DNA of 64,000 nucleotides. Origin: Bdellovibrionales bacterium (GTDB taxonomy: Bacteria > Bdellovibrionota > Bdellovibrionia > Bdellovibrionales > UBA1609). The position numbers were made by a program, and so were the translations under genes. The notes under the pieces were generated by a model. It was given only the letters and a program-made list of their open reading frames with translations, was not told the DNA's origin and made no database searches. Of the stretch, positions 1 through 10,356 are shown one piece after another. Position 1 is the first letter of the stretch. Each line of letters starts with the position of its first letter. The stretch is taken from positions 1 through 64,000 of the forward strand of contig JALZUR010000015.1 in NCBI GenBank assembly GCA_023301025.1, given 5' to 3'.

Positions 1-132
1 AAGAAAGCTACGAAGAAGAAAGCTACTAAAAAGAAGTCTACTAAGAAAAAAGCTACTAAAAAGAAGACTACTAAAAGAAAAGCTGCAAAAAGAAAGCCTG
101 CTAAGAAGAAAACTACTCGTAGAAAGAAGTAA
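1..132 (+). CDS. C-terminal part of a histone H1-like Lys/Ala/Thr-rich DNA-binding protein (5' truncated by window)
   Basis: Frame 1 reads KKATKKKATKKKSTKKKATKKKTTKRKAAKRKPAKKKTTRRKK* with stop at 130-132. Confidence 0.75.
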   Translation, partial: KKATKKKATKKKSTKKKATKKKTTKRKAAKRKPAKKKTTRRKK

Positions 133-171
133 GAGCTTTTTTTCTCAAGAATTAAAATTATTTCGTTTTGG

Positions 172-202
172 AAGCCCAGTTTATGCTGGGCTTTCTTTTT
201 TG
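172..202 (+). terminator. Rho-independent terminator of the histone-like gene
   Basis: aagcccag-ttatg-ctgggctt hairpin followed by T-rich run. Confidence 0.75.
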
Positions 203-299
203 AATCAAATCGATGTCTTTAAGTCTTATGGACTTGCCCCTAAAATTAATTAGTGTTTTAAGATCTAATACTTAAATTTAATCAATCTATGGAGAATTT

Positions 300-1253
300 A
301 TGTCTGAAAAGATATTTAAAAGAAAAAAAATTGCAGTCATTGGGGCAGGTTTTGTCGGTTCGACTTGTGCTCATTGGGCAGCACAAAAAGAACTTGGTGA
401 TGTTATTTTATTAGATATAAATGAAGGTTCAGCTAAAGGAAAAGCCTTAGATCTTTTTGAAGCTGCTCCAGTTGAAGGCTTTGACAGTAATGTGACGGGG
501 ACTTCAAGTTACAGTGATATTGCTGGTTCGGACATTGTCATCATTACAGCGGGACTTCCAAGAAAACCAGGGATGAGTAGGGATGATCTGCTGGATACAA
601 ATGCTAAAATAATGAAGTCCGTGTGTGAGGGTGTTAAAGAGAATGCTCCAGAATCTATAGTGATTATTGTTTCTAATCCACTAGACGCCATGACTTACAT
701 TGCTCATAAAACTCTTGGCTTTCCAACCAATAGAGTGATCGGTATGGCTGGTATTTTAGACAGTGCTAGATTTAGGGCTTTTCTAGCAGAAGAAACTGGC
801 TGCAGTGTTAAAGACATCCAGGCTTTTGTATTAGGAGGGCATGGAGATACAATGGTTCCTATGCCTAGACATTGTACAATTGGAGGTGTTCCATTAACTG
901 AAATGATCTCGCAAGAGCGCATTGATAAAATTGTTGAAAGAACACGTAAGGGTGGTGCTGAGATAGTTGGGCATTTAAAAACAGGTTCTGCATATTATGC
1001 GCCCTCAAGAAGTGCTGTTGAAATGGCAGAAGCTATTTTAAAAGATCAGAATAGAGTTTTACCATGCGCAGCTTACTTAGATGGCGAATATGGATATGAA
1101 AAACTTTTTGTTGGTGTTTTATGTCAATTAAATGGACGTGGAATGGATAAGGTTTTTACATTAAAACTAAACGATGAAGAAAAAGCAGGTCTTGCAAATT
1201 CGGTAGAAGCTGTAAAAGGCCTAATGGCAGACTTAGAAAAGTTAGGATATTAA
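300..1253 (+). CDS. mdh: Malate dehydrogenase
   Basis: [18 protein letters not shown] Rossmann motif, [26 protein letters not shown] active-site motif; next to sucCD. Confidence 0.95.
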   Translation: MSEKIFKRKKIAVIGAGFVGSTCAHWAAQKELGDVILLDINEGSAKGKALDLFEAAPVEGFDSNVTGTSSYSDIAGSDIVIITAGLPRKPGMSRDDLLDTNAKIMKSVCEGVKENAPESIVIIVSNPLDAMTYIAHKTLGFPTNRVIGMAGILDSARFRAFLAEETGCSVKDIQAFVLGGHGDTMVPMPRHCTIGGVPLTEMISQERIDKIVERTRKGGAEIVGHLKTGSAYYAPSRSAVEMAEAILKDQNRVLPCAAYLDGEYGYEKLFVGVLCQLNGRGMDKVFTLKLNDEEKAGLANSVEAVKGLMADLEKLGY

Positions 1254-1257
1254 AATT

Positions 1258-2427
1258 ATGAACATTCATGAGTATCAAGCAAAAAGTATTTTTAAAAATT
1301 ATAAAATTCCAGTTCTAGAAGGTGTAATGGTCACTTCTGAAGATGAAGTGGATGCAGCTTTAAATAAATTAGACACCAGTCTTTGGGTTGTGAAAGCTCA
1401 AATACATGCGGGTGGAAGAGGTAAAGCTGGTGGAGTTAAACTTGCTAAGACTAAAGACCAGGTTAAGCCACTTGTTAAAGAACTTCTTGGAAAAACTTTA
1501 GTTACACATCAAACAGGTCCAGAAGGTAAAGAAGTTCAACGCGTTTACATAGAGTCTGGATGTGACATAAAAAAAGAGTATTACTTTGCTCTATTAGTTG
1601 ATCGCGCTTGTAGCAGTGTTTCAATGATTGCAAGCTCTGAGGGCGGGGTCGATATTGAAGAGGTCGCTGACAATCGTCCAGAAAAAATCATAACCCTCTC
1701 TATTGACCCTTCAGTTGGGCTTACTGCATTTAAAGCAAGAGAAGCTGCATTTGCTATGGGTTTTGAAGAAAAGGTCGCTATCAAAGCCTCAACAGTGTTT
1801 ATGAAGCTTTACCAAGTATTTATGGATAAAGACTGTTCTATGGTTGAAATAAACCCTTTAGTTGAAACAAATGACGGTCAAGTTGTAGCTCTTGATGCAA
1901 AGGTTAACTTTGATTCTAATGCTTTATACAGACATCCTGATGTTGTTGAGTTAAGAGATTTTTCTGAAGAAGACCCTTCTGAAACAGAAGCTCAAAACCA
2001 TGACCTAGCTTTTATTAAGTTAGATGGAAATATTGGCTGTTTAGTAAACGGTGCCGGTCTAGCAATGTCTACGATGGATATTATAAAGCTATATGGCGGT
2101 AATCCTGCAAACTTTTTAGATGTCGGTGGTGGTGCTGACAAAAAAAAGGTTACAGAGGCTTTTAAAATTATTTTAAAAGATCCGGGTGTAAAGGCTATAT
2201 TGGTTAATATTTTTGGTGGCATCATGAAGTGCGATATTATTGCAGAGGGTGTAGTAGCAGCTTCAAAAGATTTAGGCCTAAACGTTCCACTTGTAGTTAG
2301 ACTTGCTGGAACAAATGTAGAAAAAGGAAAAGAAATCCTTAAACAAAGTGGTTTAAATATTATACCTGCTGATACTTTAGCTGAAGCAGCAGACAAAGTT
2401 GTTAATTCTGTAAAAGGAGAGTCTTAA
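1258..2427 (+). CDS. sucC: Succinyl-CoA synthetase beta subunit
   Basis: [19 protein letters not shown] start, ATP-grasp, [15 protein letters not shown] motif. Confidence 0.97.
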   Translation: MNIHEYQAKSIFKNYKIPVLEGVMVTSEDEVDAALNKLDTSLWVVKAQIHAGGRGKAGGVKLAKTKDQVKPLVKELLGKTLVTHQTGPEGKEVQRVYIESGCDIKKEYYFALLVDRACSSVSMIASSEGGVDIEEVADNRPEKIITLSIDPSVGLTAFKAREAAFAMGFEEKVAIKASTVFMKLYQVFMDKDCSMVEINPLVETNDGQVVALDAKVNFDSNALYRHPDVVELRDFSEEDPSETEAQNHDLAFIKLDGNIGCLVNGAGLAMSTMDIIKLYGGNPANFLDVGGGADKKKVTEAFKIILKDPGVKAILVNIFGGIMKCDIIAEGVVAASKDLGLNVPLVVRLAGTNVEKGKEILKQSGLNIIPADTLAEAADKVVNSVKGES

Positions 2428-3296
2428 TGTCTATTCTTGTCGATAAAAATACTAAAGTTATTTGCCAAGGGATCACAGGGTCTCAAGGTTCATTTCACAC
2501 AAGCCAAGCTATTGAGTATGGCACAAATATGGTTGGCGGCGTAACACCAGGAAAAGGTGGACAAACGCATCTTGATTTGCCTGTTTTTAACACTGTTAAA
2601 GAAGCAAAAGAAGCTACAGGTTGTAATGCTTCAGTTATCTATGTTCCTCCTGCCTTCGCTGCAGATTCAATAATGGAAGCAGTTGATGCAGAACTTGATC
2701 TTGTTGTTTGTATCACAGAAGGGATTCCTGTTCTTGATATGGTTCGAGCAAAAGAATACTTAAAAGGTAAAAAGACCAGACTTATTGGGCCAAACTGTCC
2801 AGGTGTTATAACTCCTGACCAGTGTAAAATTGGTATTATGCCGGGTTACATTCATAAAACTGGAAATGTTGGTGTGGTTTCTAAATCAGGAACTCTGACG
2901 TACGAAGCTGTTGCGCAGCTTAGTGCAGTTGGTCTTGGTCAATCAACATGTGTTGGTATTGGTGGTGATCCAGTGAATGGTACAGATTTTATTGATGTGC
3001 TTAAAATGTTTCAAGACGATAAAAACACGGAAGCCGTTATTATGATTGGTGAAATTGGTGGGACAGCTGAAGAAGAAGCTGCAGAGTATATTAAAGCTAA
3101 TTTTACAAAACCAATTGCAGCATTTATTGCGGGCTCTACTGCCCCTGCCGGTAAGAGGATGGGACACGCTGGCGCAATAGTTAGTGGTGGTAAAGGAACA
3201 GCCGAGGCCAAATTTGCGGCTTTAAGCGATGCAGGTTGTAAAATTGCTCGAAGCCCTGCTGATATGGGTAAAACAATTAAAGAGGCTTTAGGTTAA
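2427..3296 (+). CDS. sucD: Succinyl-CoA synthetase alpha subunit
   Basis: [46 protein letters not shown] phospho-His motif; TAATG overlap with sucC. Confidence 0.97.
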   Translation: MSILVDKNTKVICQGITGSQGSFHTSQAIEYGTNMVGGVTPGKGGQTHLDLPVFNTVKEAKEATGCNASVIYVPPAFAADSIMEAVDAELDLVVCITEGIPVLDMVRAKEYLKGKKTRLIGPNCPGVITPDQCKIGIMPGYIHKTGNVGVVSKSGTLTYEAVAQLSAVGLGQSTCVGIGGDPVNGTDFIDVLKMFQDDKNTEAVIMIGEIGGTAEEEAAEYIKANFTKPIAAFIAGSTAPAGKRMGHAGAIVSGGKGTAEAKFAALSDAGCKIARSPADMGKTIKEALG

Positions 3297-3356
3297 AATT
3301 ATTTTTGAAATTATAATTTTATACTCATTTTTATATCTAATTTAAGGAGAATTATC

Positions 3357-3776
3357 TTGGAACAAACATTCAGTATCATAAAACCAAATGCTGTTAAAAA
3401 AAACTCAATAGGTGAAATCGTTTCTATTTTTGAAAAGAACAACCTTAAAATTGCAGCGTCAAAGCTGACTCATCTAACAAAATCTAAGTGTGAGGAGTTT
3501 TATGCTGAACACAAAGAACGTCCTTTTTTTGGAGAGCTTGTTGAGTTCATGACTTCCGGCCCTGTGGTGCTTATGGTTTTATCAGGAGAAGGTGCTGTAG
3601 CAAAAAATAGAGAAATCATGGGTGCAACAAATCCTGAAGAAGCAGCTGAAGGAACTATCAGGAAACTTTATGGTGATAGCTTAGGTGAAAATGCCGTTCA
3701 TGGAAGTGACTCTCCCGAGAGTGCTGATCGTGAAATCTCACTTTTCTTTGAAAAAGCTGAAATAGTTAACGTTTAA
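3357..3776 (+). CDS. ndk: Nucleoside diphosphate kinase
   Basis: [46 protein letters not shown] active site. Confidence 0.96.
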   Translation: MEQTFSIIKPNAVKKNSIGEIVSIFEKNNLKIAASKLTHLTKSKCEEFYAEHKERPFFGELVEFMTSGPVVLMVLSGEGAVAKNREIMGATNPEEAAEGTIRKLYGDSLGENAVHGSDSPESADREISLFFEKAEIVNV

Positions 3777-3781
3777 TACGT

Positions 3782-3817
3782 TACAAGGGCTTCAATGAGT
3801 TGAATTCCTTGTTTTTC
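3782..3817 (+). terminator. Rho-independent terminator downstream of ndk
   Basis: ACAAGGgCTTCAA-tgag-TTGAAttCCTTGT hairpin followed by TTTTC. Confidence 0.6.
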
Positions 3818-3834
3818 TTATTTAGGATGAACAT

Positions 3835-4644
3835 GTGAAATATTTATCCTTTATTCTATTATTAGTATTCTTTTCTAGCTGTGCCTCCAATAAAAAGATC
3901 AATGGTCAAAATATTGGTGTAAAAAAACAGTCAAAAATTGAAGCCCTGAACGAGAAAGCTGATCTTTATATTTCAATTGGAGACAACTTAGTTAATAGAT
4001 CAAAAGTTGCCAGGGCCACTGAAAATTATAAACGCGCTATTAAACTTACGCCAAATAATTATGAGGCACATTTTAAATTAGGTCGTCTTCTTTTGAAAAG
4101 AGGCTTTTTTAAAGAGGGCCTAGCGTCAATCAATAAGGCCGTAAAAATTAACAAAAACTATACAGAAGCCTACACATTTTTAGCGTATTATTTTTATAAA
4201 AGAAATAGAATTAAACTTGCAAAAAGGTTTGTTGATAAAGCCTCGGAAGATTTAATTTACTACAATCAAGAAAAAATTTGGGCTTTAAAACTTAAGGTTT
4301 ATAAAATGCTGTCTTTAAAAGATCAGATTAATGAAGTGGCGCTAAAAGCTTTTTCTACTATTCCCATGTCTTGTAGCAACAGAGTAAGTATTGCTTTGGA
4401 TCTGACTCAAATGAATTTTAAAAGACCAGCCTTAAAATCAATCAAACAGGCTTCAATGTTTTGTAAAACAAAGAAACAAAAATTAAAACTCTCCTACGTA
4501 AAGGGTTATGTGTATTACAAAAAAGGCGAATATGCTGTGGCTAAAGAACTTTTATTAAAAGTTTTAGCTATTGATAATTCACTTAACGACTTAGTACCAA
4601 ATCTTTTACTGAGCATAGATAAAAAAATGGAGTCATCTAACTGA
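3835..4644 (+). CDS. TPR-repeat lipoprotein
   Basis: Lipobox-like LLVFFSSC, TPR-type repeats (NYKRAIKLTPNNYEAHFKLGRLLL). Confidence 0.75.
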   Translation: MKYLSFILLLVFFSSCASNKKINGQNIGVKKQSKIEALNEKADLYISIGDNLVNRSKVARATENYKRAIKLTPNNYEAHFKLGRLLLKRGFFKEGLASINKAVKINKNYTEAYTFLAYYFYKRNRIKLAKRFVDKASEDLIYYNQEKIWALKLKVYKMLSLKDQINEVALKAFSTIPMSCSNRVSIALDLTQMNFKRPALKSIKQASMFCKTKKQKLKLSYVKGYVYYKKGEYAVAKELLLKVLAIDNSLNDLVPNLLLSIDKKMESSN

Positions 4645-5594
4645 TGGATTTTGGCGATAGATTAAAAAGTGGTAGAGAAAGTAAAGGCTTAACCTTACAA
4701 CAGGTTTCTAGAGAACTTAAAATCAACTTAAACATATTAAAAAAAGTTGAAAATTCAGATGCTGGTGGACTGCCAAACGCGACATCAACCAAAGGTTTTA
4801 TAAGATCATACGCGCAACACATCAGCATCGATTCAACTCCTTTAATAGATAGCTATTTAGAAAAGCTAGAAAGTGAAAGTAAAAATAAATCAGTTCAGAA
4901 CTCTGTTTTAAATGAAGCGAATGAGCCAGCGCCTTTTTTTCTAAGTGTATTTATACAAAAAAAAGTTTTACCAGTTTTAGTTTTGGCTTTAGTACTTGGT
5001 TTGGGATATTTCTCTTATAATTACTTAGATGAAATTGAAGATCTTTTTTCTAAAACTAATTTAACCGATAGTATTAGTAGTGATACTGCATTAGATGATG
5101 AGCCTGATACTGAAACAATAATTTCTGAAGCTCAAGACATAAGACTTAAAGACGTTAAAGTATTAACGGCCAAATCAAGCGAACAAAAAATTGAGGAAAG
5201 TTCAGTTGAAAAAGAAGAAGTTAGCGCTTCTGCAGAAAAAAATAATTTAAATAAAAAAGTAGAAGAGAAATCTGACCAGAGCAATGCTGCTGCTAATATA
5301 TCTGAAGCAACAGATACAGCTGATGCAATGAAGAAAGAAAATCATATTGAGGCCAAACTTGTTATTGAACCTCTTTCAGAAAGTTATGCTTATTATAAAG
5401 ATCAAAACTCTGACAAAGTATTAACTTTAAAGTTACAGCCTACTGTAAAAAGAGTTCTTAAATTTACCACAGCTGAAATTACTTTTGCTGATGCTGGTGC
5501 TGTAAGCTTAATTCTTAACGGAAAAGACATTGGCTCTCCAGGAGTTTTTGCAGAGAGAAAAACAATTAAATTTCCTTCATTAGAAGGTTTATGA
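4644..5594 (+). CDS. RodZ-like protein: N-terminal HTH, TM helix, periplasmic DUF4115-like tail
   Basis: GDRLKSGRESKGLTLQQVSRELKIN HTH, TM near aa 109-127, C-terminal RodZ-like segment. Confidence 0.75.
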   Translation: MDFGDRLKSGRESKGLTLQQVSRELKINLNILKKVENSDAGGLPNATSTKGFIRSYAQHISIDSTPLIDSYLEKLESESKNKSVQNSVLNEANEPAPFFLSVFIQKKVLPVLVLALVLGLGYFSYNYLDEIEDLFSKTNLTDSISSDTALDDEPDTETIISEAQDIRLKDVKVLTAKSSEQKIEESSVEKEEVSASAEKNNLNKKVEEKSDQSNAAANISEATDTADAMKKENHIEAKLVIEPLSESYAYYKDQNSDKVLTLKLQPTVKRVLKFTTAEITFADAGAVSLILNGKDIGSPGVFAERKTIKFPSLEGL

Positions 5595-6784
5595 AGTTTT
5601 ATTACTACTTGTTAGTAATACTTTTTTTATATCTGATAAGTGGCCTGTACTATTCAAATTTAGATTCAAATATAGTTGTGCAGAACACAGCACTCTCTTT
5701 TGATGAAACGCCAGAATTTTATGACTATTCAGGTGTCTTAAATGTCCACTCAAGAAAAAGTACTGGTAGTGCTTCAATTCAAGATATAATCAAAGTTGCA
5801 AATGACACAGACTTAGATTTTATCATTTTTAATGAAGAGTCGCCTTTAGGTCGTAAAGAGCCACCATCTATTAATTATGGAGGCTTGTCTGTTTTTTATG
5901 GACTAGAACTTCCTTATAAGAATACTTCAATCTTATATGTAGATCCTGAGAATAATAAAACGTTTACGACAAACTCTGAGATACAAATCTTTCTTTCAGA
6001 TTATTTTGTTAATGGTGGTGATGAATTTGTAGTTCTAGCACACCCTGAACGATTGGGTTATGAGTGGAAAGAAGATGTTCCAGATAAAATTACGGGTATA
6101 GAAATTTTAAATTTAAGAGAAGTTTGGAGAACCGCTTGGAATAGTAATAAATTTCTTTTCTTAAAGGCCTTAGTTTTTTATCCTTTTAATTCGGATTTAT
6201 TCTTTTTAAATATTTATTCTGATGCATCAGTTTCTAGAGACCTTTGGGATAAATGGAATTTAGGACAAGCTGTTTTTGGCTATTTAGGATCTGATGTGAA
6301 TTCTAAATTAAGATTAGGTGAAAAATTTATTAGATTCCCAAGCTATAAATCTATTTTTAAGATGGCTAAAAATCATATAGTTGTTAACGAAGAACTTACA
6401 TCTTTACAAAAAGATAAACTGATCTTTAAAGCACTCGCAGAGGGAAGTAGTTATTTTTCAATTGATATCTTTGGTAACCCCTCTGGTTTTATTTTTTATG
6501 CTTTAACAAATTCAAATAAAAAACTTTTAATGGGATCAAGTGTTCAAAAAGATAAGGTAAAAGAGTTAGCTGTTAACCTACCAAAAACAAAGGTAGAGAC
6601 AAAAGTACTTTTATTTAAAGATTCTAAACTTTTAAAAAAGAGTGATAGAGAGTTTAAACTTAATAACATACAGGCTGGCGTTTATAGAGTTGAAGTACAT
6701 CTTGAAAAAAAAAGTTTTCTTTTTAGTAAAAAGAAATGGGTTCCTTGGGTTATTTCAAATGCTATTACAGTTACGGAACCTTAA
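5591..6784 (+). CDS. Membrane-anchored PHP-domain-like protein
   Basis: LNVHSRKSTGSASIQDIIKVANDTDLDFIIFNEE and VVLAHPERLGYEWKEDVPDKITGIEILNLREVWR resemble PHP-superfamily proteins; N-terminal TM. Confidence 0.6.
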   Translation: MKFYYYLLVILFLYLISGLYYSNLDSNIVVQNTALSFDETPEFYDYSGVLNVHSRKSTGSASIQDIIKVANDTDLDFIIFNEESPLGRKEPPSINYGGLSVFYGLELPYKNTSILYVDPENNKTFTTNSEIQIFLSDYFVNGGDEFVVLAHPERLGYEWKEDVPDKITGIEILNLREVWRTAWNSNKFLFLKALVFYPFNSDLFFLNIYSDASVSRDLWDKWNLGQAVFGYLGSDVNSKLRLGEKFIRFPSYKSIFKMAKNHIVVNEELTSLQKDKLIFKALAEGSSYFSIDIFGNPSGFIFYALTNSNKKLLMGSSVQKDKVKELAVNLPKTKVETKVLLFKDSKLLKKSDREFKLNNIQAGVYRVEVHLEKKSFLFSKKKWVPWVISNAITVTEP

Positions 6785-7067
6785 TCTCGATATTTTGTTC
6801 TAAGGGCCAACACTGGCATGATAGTCTTTCGTTATCTAAAAAGTTTCTTTCTTCTGCTCTTTCTTTTTCAAGTGGCGTACGTTCAGAGACTTTCCCTTTA
6901 ACAACGATCACTCTGCAGGTAGTGCAAATACCTTCACCGCCACAAGAGAATGGTACTGGTATTTTAAAAGATCTAAGTGCTTTTAGTAACGTCCATGTTT
7001 TTAGAGCAGTCTTCTTTAAAATTGCCTCATCATAATGCACCACATAAGAAGTCCTGGATTTAAACAT
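6771..7067 (-). CDS. 2Fe-2S ferredoxin-like protein
   Basis: CGGEGICTTCRVIVVKGKVSE...RLSCQC plant-type [2Fe-2S] motif; ATG at 7067 chosen (MFKSRTSYVV) with a plausible RBS. Confidence 0.85.
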   Translation of the reverse strand: MFKSRTSYVVHYDEAILKKTALKTWTLLKALRSFKIPVPFSCGGEGICTTCRVIVVKGKVSERTPLEKERAEERNFLDNERLSCQCWPLEQNIEIKVP

Positions 7068-7102
7068 TTGTCTCCTTTTAAAAATAAACGTAATCTCAGA
7101 GT

Positions 7103-7708
7103 ATGAACTATATCGCATTTGACCTTGAAACAACGGGAACATTAGCCGGTATCGATAGAATTGTCGAAATTGGGGCTGTCCGATTTGTTAAAGGTGAACC
7201 TCAAGATATATTTTCAACACTGGTTGATCCGCAAATACCTATACCAGAGGGTGCCTCAAGAGTAAATGGCATCACGGACGACATGGTTACTGGGAAACCG
7301 AAGATTGATGAGTTTTTAGAGTCCTTTACAAAATTTTGTGGAGGTGATCCTTTGGTTGCGCATAATGCTAGTTTTGATTTTAATTTTTTGTTAAATGATT
7401 ATAAAAAATATGAAGAGCTTGCTCCTTCGGGCTTCGTTTTTGACACTTTGTCTTTAGCAAGACGAACGGTCCCAGGACTAAGCAATTATCGTTTGGCTAC
7501 CGTGGCAGGTCATCTTGGTTGTAAATTTGGTATTCTGCATAGAGCTTTTGAGGATGCTGAACTTTGTGGAATGGTTTTTGCCAAACTATTACAAAAGGCG
7601 AACATTGAAACTTATATTGATAGAAAAGTTATAGAACAGCTTCAAGGTAAGTCTTCTTTAAAGTTCCCTTATATTCAAAAATCCGAAGAGCAACTGACAT
7701 TAATATAA
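7103..7708 (+). CDS. DnaQ-like 3'-5' exonuclease (DNA pol III epsilon family)
   Basis: FDLETTG ExoI, HNASFDFNFL ExoII, HRAFEDAELC ExoIII motifs. Confidence 0.9.
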   Translation: MNYIAFDLETTGTLAGIDRIVEIGAVRFVKGEPQDIFSTLVDPQIPIPEGASRVNGITDDMVTGKPKIDEFLESFTKFCGGDPLVAHNASFDFNFLLNDYKKYEELAPSGFVFDTLSLARRTVPGLSNYRLATVAGHLGCKFGILHRAFEDAELCGMVFAKLLQKANIETYIDRKVIEQLQGKSSLKFPYIQKSEEQLTLI

Positions 7709-7758
7709 ATACTAGTTTTTTTAAAATTTATTAAAAGCATCAACATATTTTAAATAAA

Positions 7759-9423
7759 CTATTTTAATTTAAATCGAAAGTTGTGCGCTAAAGGCATTTG
7801 ACGTCCTCTTCCAAAGCTGTGTTTTGATACTCTTATTATTGGAGAAGCTTGCCATCTTTTGAATTCACTTTGGAAGCTCTTGTTCAAAACCCATTTTTCG
7901 AGTTCATTTTTTGCAGATTTTTGATTTGTGATAACGTTAGTAATGGCTTTATCAAGTTTGTCATAAGATGGTAGACTGTCAGAATCTTTTTGATTTGGCC
8001 TTAACTCTGCACTTGGCTCTCTATTAATAATTTCAATAGGAAAACTATTCTTAAATTTTTTTCTATACCATGAACATAAATCGAAGACTTCTGTTTTTAG
8101 TAGATCACCTATAGGCATTAAAGCGCCACATTGATCACCATAAAGTGTGCTGTAGCCAACGCATAATTCTGATTTATTCGATGTTGCTAATAGCAAAGAA
8201 TTATCTTGGTTTGAATAAGTCATTAAAAATAACCCTCTAAGTCTTGCTTGAAGATTTTCATGCATTAGGCCAAAACTACTTTTATCAAATATGCTTTCAT
8301 AATTTCTTAAAACACTTTTATAAGTGTCTTTAAAATCTAGAGTTTTTATTTTTGATGAATGTCCTGATACAAGCTTCTTTGCAAGTTTTAAGCTTAAAGA
8401 GCTACTATGTGGGCCAGGAAGTGCAATGGCTTGAACATTTTTTGTGCCTAATGCACGAACTGCAATAACATAAACGAGAGCTGAGTCGATGCCTCCACTT
8501 AGGCCTAAATGAGCTTTACTAAATCCAGTTTTCTTAAAGTACTCTTTAACAGAAAAAACCAAAGCATTGAAAAGCTCTTCATTTTTATTTGATTTTTTGT
8601 GTTTAATGAGTTTTGAGAGTTTTCCTTCGGTAAAGCTGACAGCTTCTTCAAAAGAAGGAAGTCTTTTAATTTCATTATCTTTTGGATTGATATGAAAAGA
8701 GCTACCATCAAATACAAGTTCATCTTGTGAACCTACCTGATTAACGTAGGTAAAACTACAGTTAAAATTTTTAGTAATCTCTTTTGCAATTTTAGTGCGA
8801 AGTTTAAATTTTTCTTTTGTGAAAGGGGAAGCGCTTATATTTATAAAATAGTCTATGTCGTTTTTTTTTGTAATTGTTTTTTTACTTTTGTTATTGAACA
8901 TTTTTGTAAGAGGATTACTTTCGTAATAATTCTTATTTTCATCAGCCCATATGTCTTCACAAATTGTAATAAAAAGTTTTTTTCCTTTAAGAGATATGCT
9001 GTTGTTTTTGAAGTTCCCACTCTTAAAAAATCTTTTTTCATAAAAAACTTTATAAGATGGTATTAAACTCTTATGAATTGTTTTTCTAATTTTATTATTT
9101 TGTATGAAAAAAGCTGAGTTGTATAAAAAATTTTTTTCTTTTGAAATTCCACCTACTATAATGCTTAAGTTTTTAGGTATGTTTTTAATAAGTTTTTTTA
9201 GATACTTATTTTGTTCTTTTAAAATCTCAGGTCTTTCCAAAAGATCAAATGGAGGATAACCCAATAAACTAAGTTCAGGAAAAACAATTAGGTCTGGTTT
9301 GAGATTTTCTTGGTGAGCTTTAGAAACTGTAGACTTACATGTGTCTAAAATCTTGTTACAATTGTATTCGAAATCACCTAATTTTGGATTTATTTGAGCA
9401 ATTACTATATTTAGCATCCTCAA
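7759..9423 (-). CDS. nadE: Glutamine-dependent NAD+ synthetase
   Basis: N-terminal nitrilase domain (FPELSLLGYPPFDLLE, ITICEDIW) and NAD synthase SGGIDSALV motif. Confidence 0.95.
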   Translation of the reverse strand: MRMLNIVIAQINPKLGDFEYNCNKILDTCKSTVSKAHQENLKPDLIVFPELSLLGYPPFDLLERPEILKEQNKYLKKLIKNIPKNLSIIVGGISKEKNFLYNSAFFIQNNKIRKTIHKSLIPSYKVFYEKRFFKSGNFKNNSISLKGKKLFITICEDIWADENKNYYESNPLTKMFNNKSKKTITKKNDIDYFINISASPFTKEKFKLRTKIAKEITKNFNCSFTYVNQVGSQDELVFDGSSFHINPKDNEIKRLPSFEEAVSFTEGKLSKLIKHKKSNKNEELFNALVFSVKEYFKKTGFSKAHLGLSGGIDSALVYVIAVRALGTKNVQAIALPGPHSSSLSLKLAKKLVSGHSSKIKTLDFKDTYKSVLRNYESIFDKSSFGLMHENLQARLRGLFLMTYSNQDNSLLLATSNKSELCVGYSTLYGDQCGALMPIGDLLKTEVFDLCSWYRKKFKNSFPIEIINREPSAELRPNQKDSDSLPSYDKLDKAITNVITNQKSAKNELEKWVLNKSFQSEFKRWQASPIIRVSKHSFGRGRQMPLAHNFRFKLK

Positions 9424-9441
9424 TAAATAGCATTAGAGTTT

Positions 9442-10356
9442 CTAATCAGTCCATCCTTTTCTTATACTGTTAAGCTGGCCTAATGTGAATAGACCAATCA
9501 TAAGTATAATAGCAATTATTAAAAACCATTTTGCCATCTTAATAAAAGAAAAGCCCTCATCATCTAAAGTGTCTGTATTCGCTTCAAGATCTTGTTTAGA
9601 CTTTTCAATGCTAAAACTAGAAATACGTCTTCTACCTTTACTTTCTTCATCTTCAATCTTTTTACTATTTGGCAAATTGTTTAAGTTTTTTTCATTTAAG
9701 ACCTTACTCTTTTTGGTAGTGAGAGTTGTCTTATTTTTGATTTGTTTTCCAACCTTTATTCTTCTAACAAGGACTAATTCATCACTGCTACCATCATTAA
9801 AAGAGAAGTTTGAGCCTCCTGAATCCTCATTATTTAGCTTAATTCTCTTTTTAGCATTTGTTATTTCACTTCCTGAGCTGTTATCCTGGCTGCCGCTACG
9901 ACCATCAACACTCCCTGTAGAATTTGAGTTTCTAAAACCAGTCCTGTCATTTGTGTTACTATTAGGTCTATTATTTGAAGTTGAGGCTTGATTGCTGTTA
10001 TCTGAAATAGAATTATTAGCACTAGAATTAGATGATTGGCCGCTGTTTAGTTCGCTCAAATCAAGACTTAAGGCGGCTGTTCCTCCGCATTTATCAAAGG
10101 CGATATCATATCTTTCACCAACACGAATCATACAGCCAACCATATTAAAGACCTTGTTTTTCATATAGTCTACTACTGGAACACCAACACCTCTAGCTAC
10201 AGCTGAAAGTATTGTTACAGTTAAAACTAATATTAAAAGGTATTCGATCAAGCCTTGTCCAATTTGAGTTTTTGAACCTAAAGTCCGAAATCTTATACCT
10301 ATGGAGTACTTTAATAAAAATTTTATAAGTCCACTTATAAATCTGTTAGCTCTCAT
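9442..10356 (-). CDS. Type IV pilin-like protein with Ser/Asn-rich low-complexity region and C-terminal TM
   Basis: Prepilin-like KTQIG|QGLIEYLLILVLTVTIL with Glu at +5; Ser/Asn repeats; C-terminal FLIIAIILMIGLFTLG. Confidence 0.65.
   Translation of the reverse strand: MRANRFISGLIKFLLKYSIGIRFRTLGSKTQIGQGLIEYLLILVLTVTILSAVARGVGVPVVDYMKNKVFNMVGCMIRVGERYDIAFDKCGGTAALSLDLSELNSGQSSNSSANNSISDNSNQASTSNNRPNSNTNDRTGFRNSNSTGSVDGRSGSQDNSSGSEITNAKKRIKLNNEDSGGSNFSFNDGSSDELVLVRRIKVGKQIKNKTTLTTKKSKVLNEKNLNNLPNSKKIEDEESKGRRRISSFSIEKSKQDLEANTDTLDDEGFSFIKMAKWFLIIAIILMIGLFTLGQLNSIRKGWTD

Noticed and set aside
1992-2396. Antisense ORF (134 aa) opposite sucC
   Set aside because: Lies entirely antisense to a confidently identified sucC; composition is typical of shadow ORFs
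6736-7035. 99-aa ORF antisense to ferredoxin
   Set aside because: Opposite strand contains clear [2Fe-2S] motif
9485-9991. 168-aa plus-strand ORF opposite the pilin-like gene
   Set aside because: Shadow of a low-complexity Ser/Asn coding region; Leu/Ser/Phe-rich with no start context
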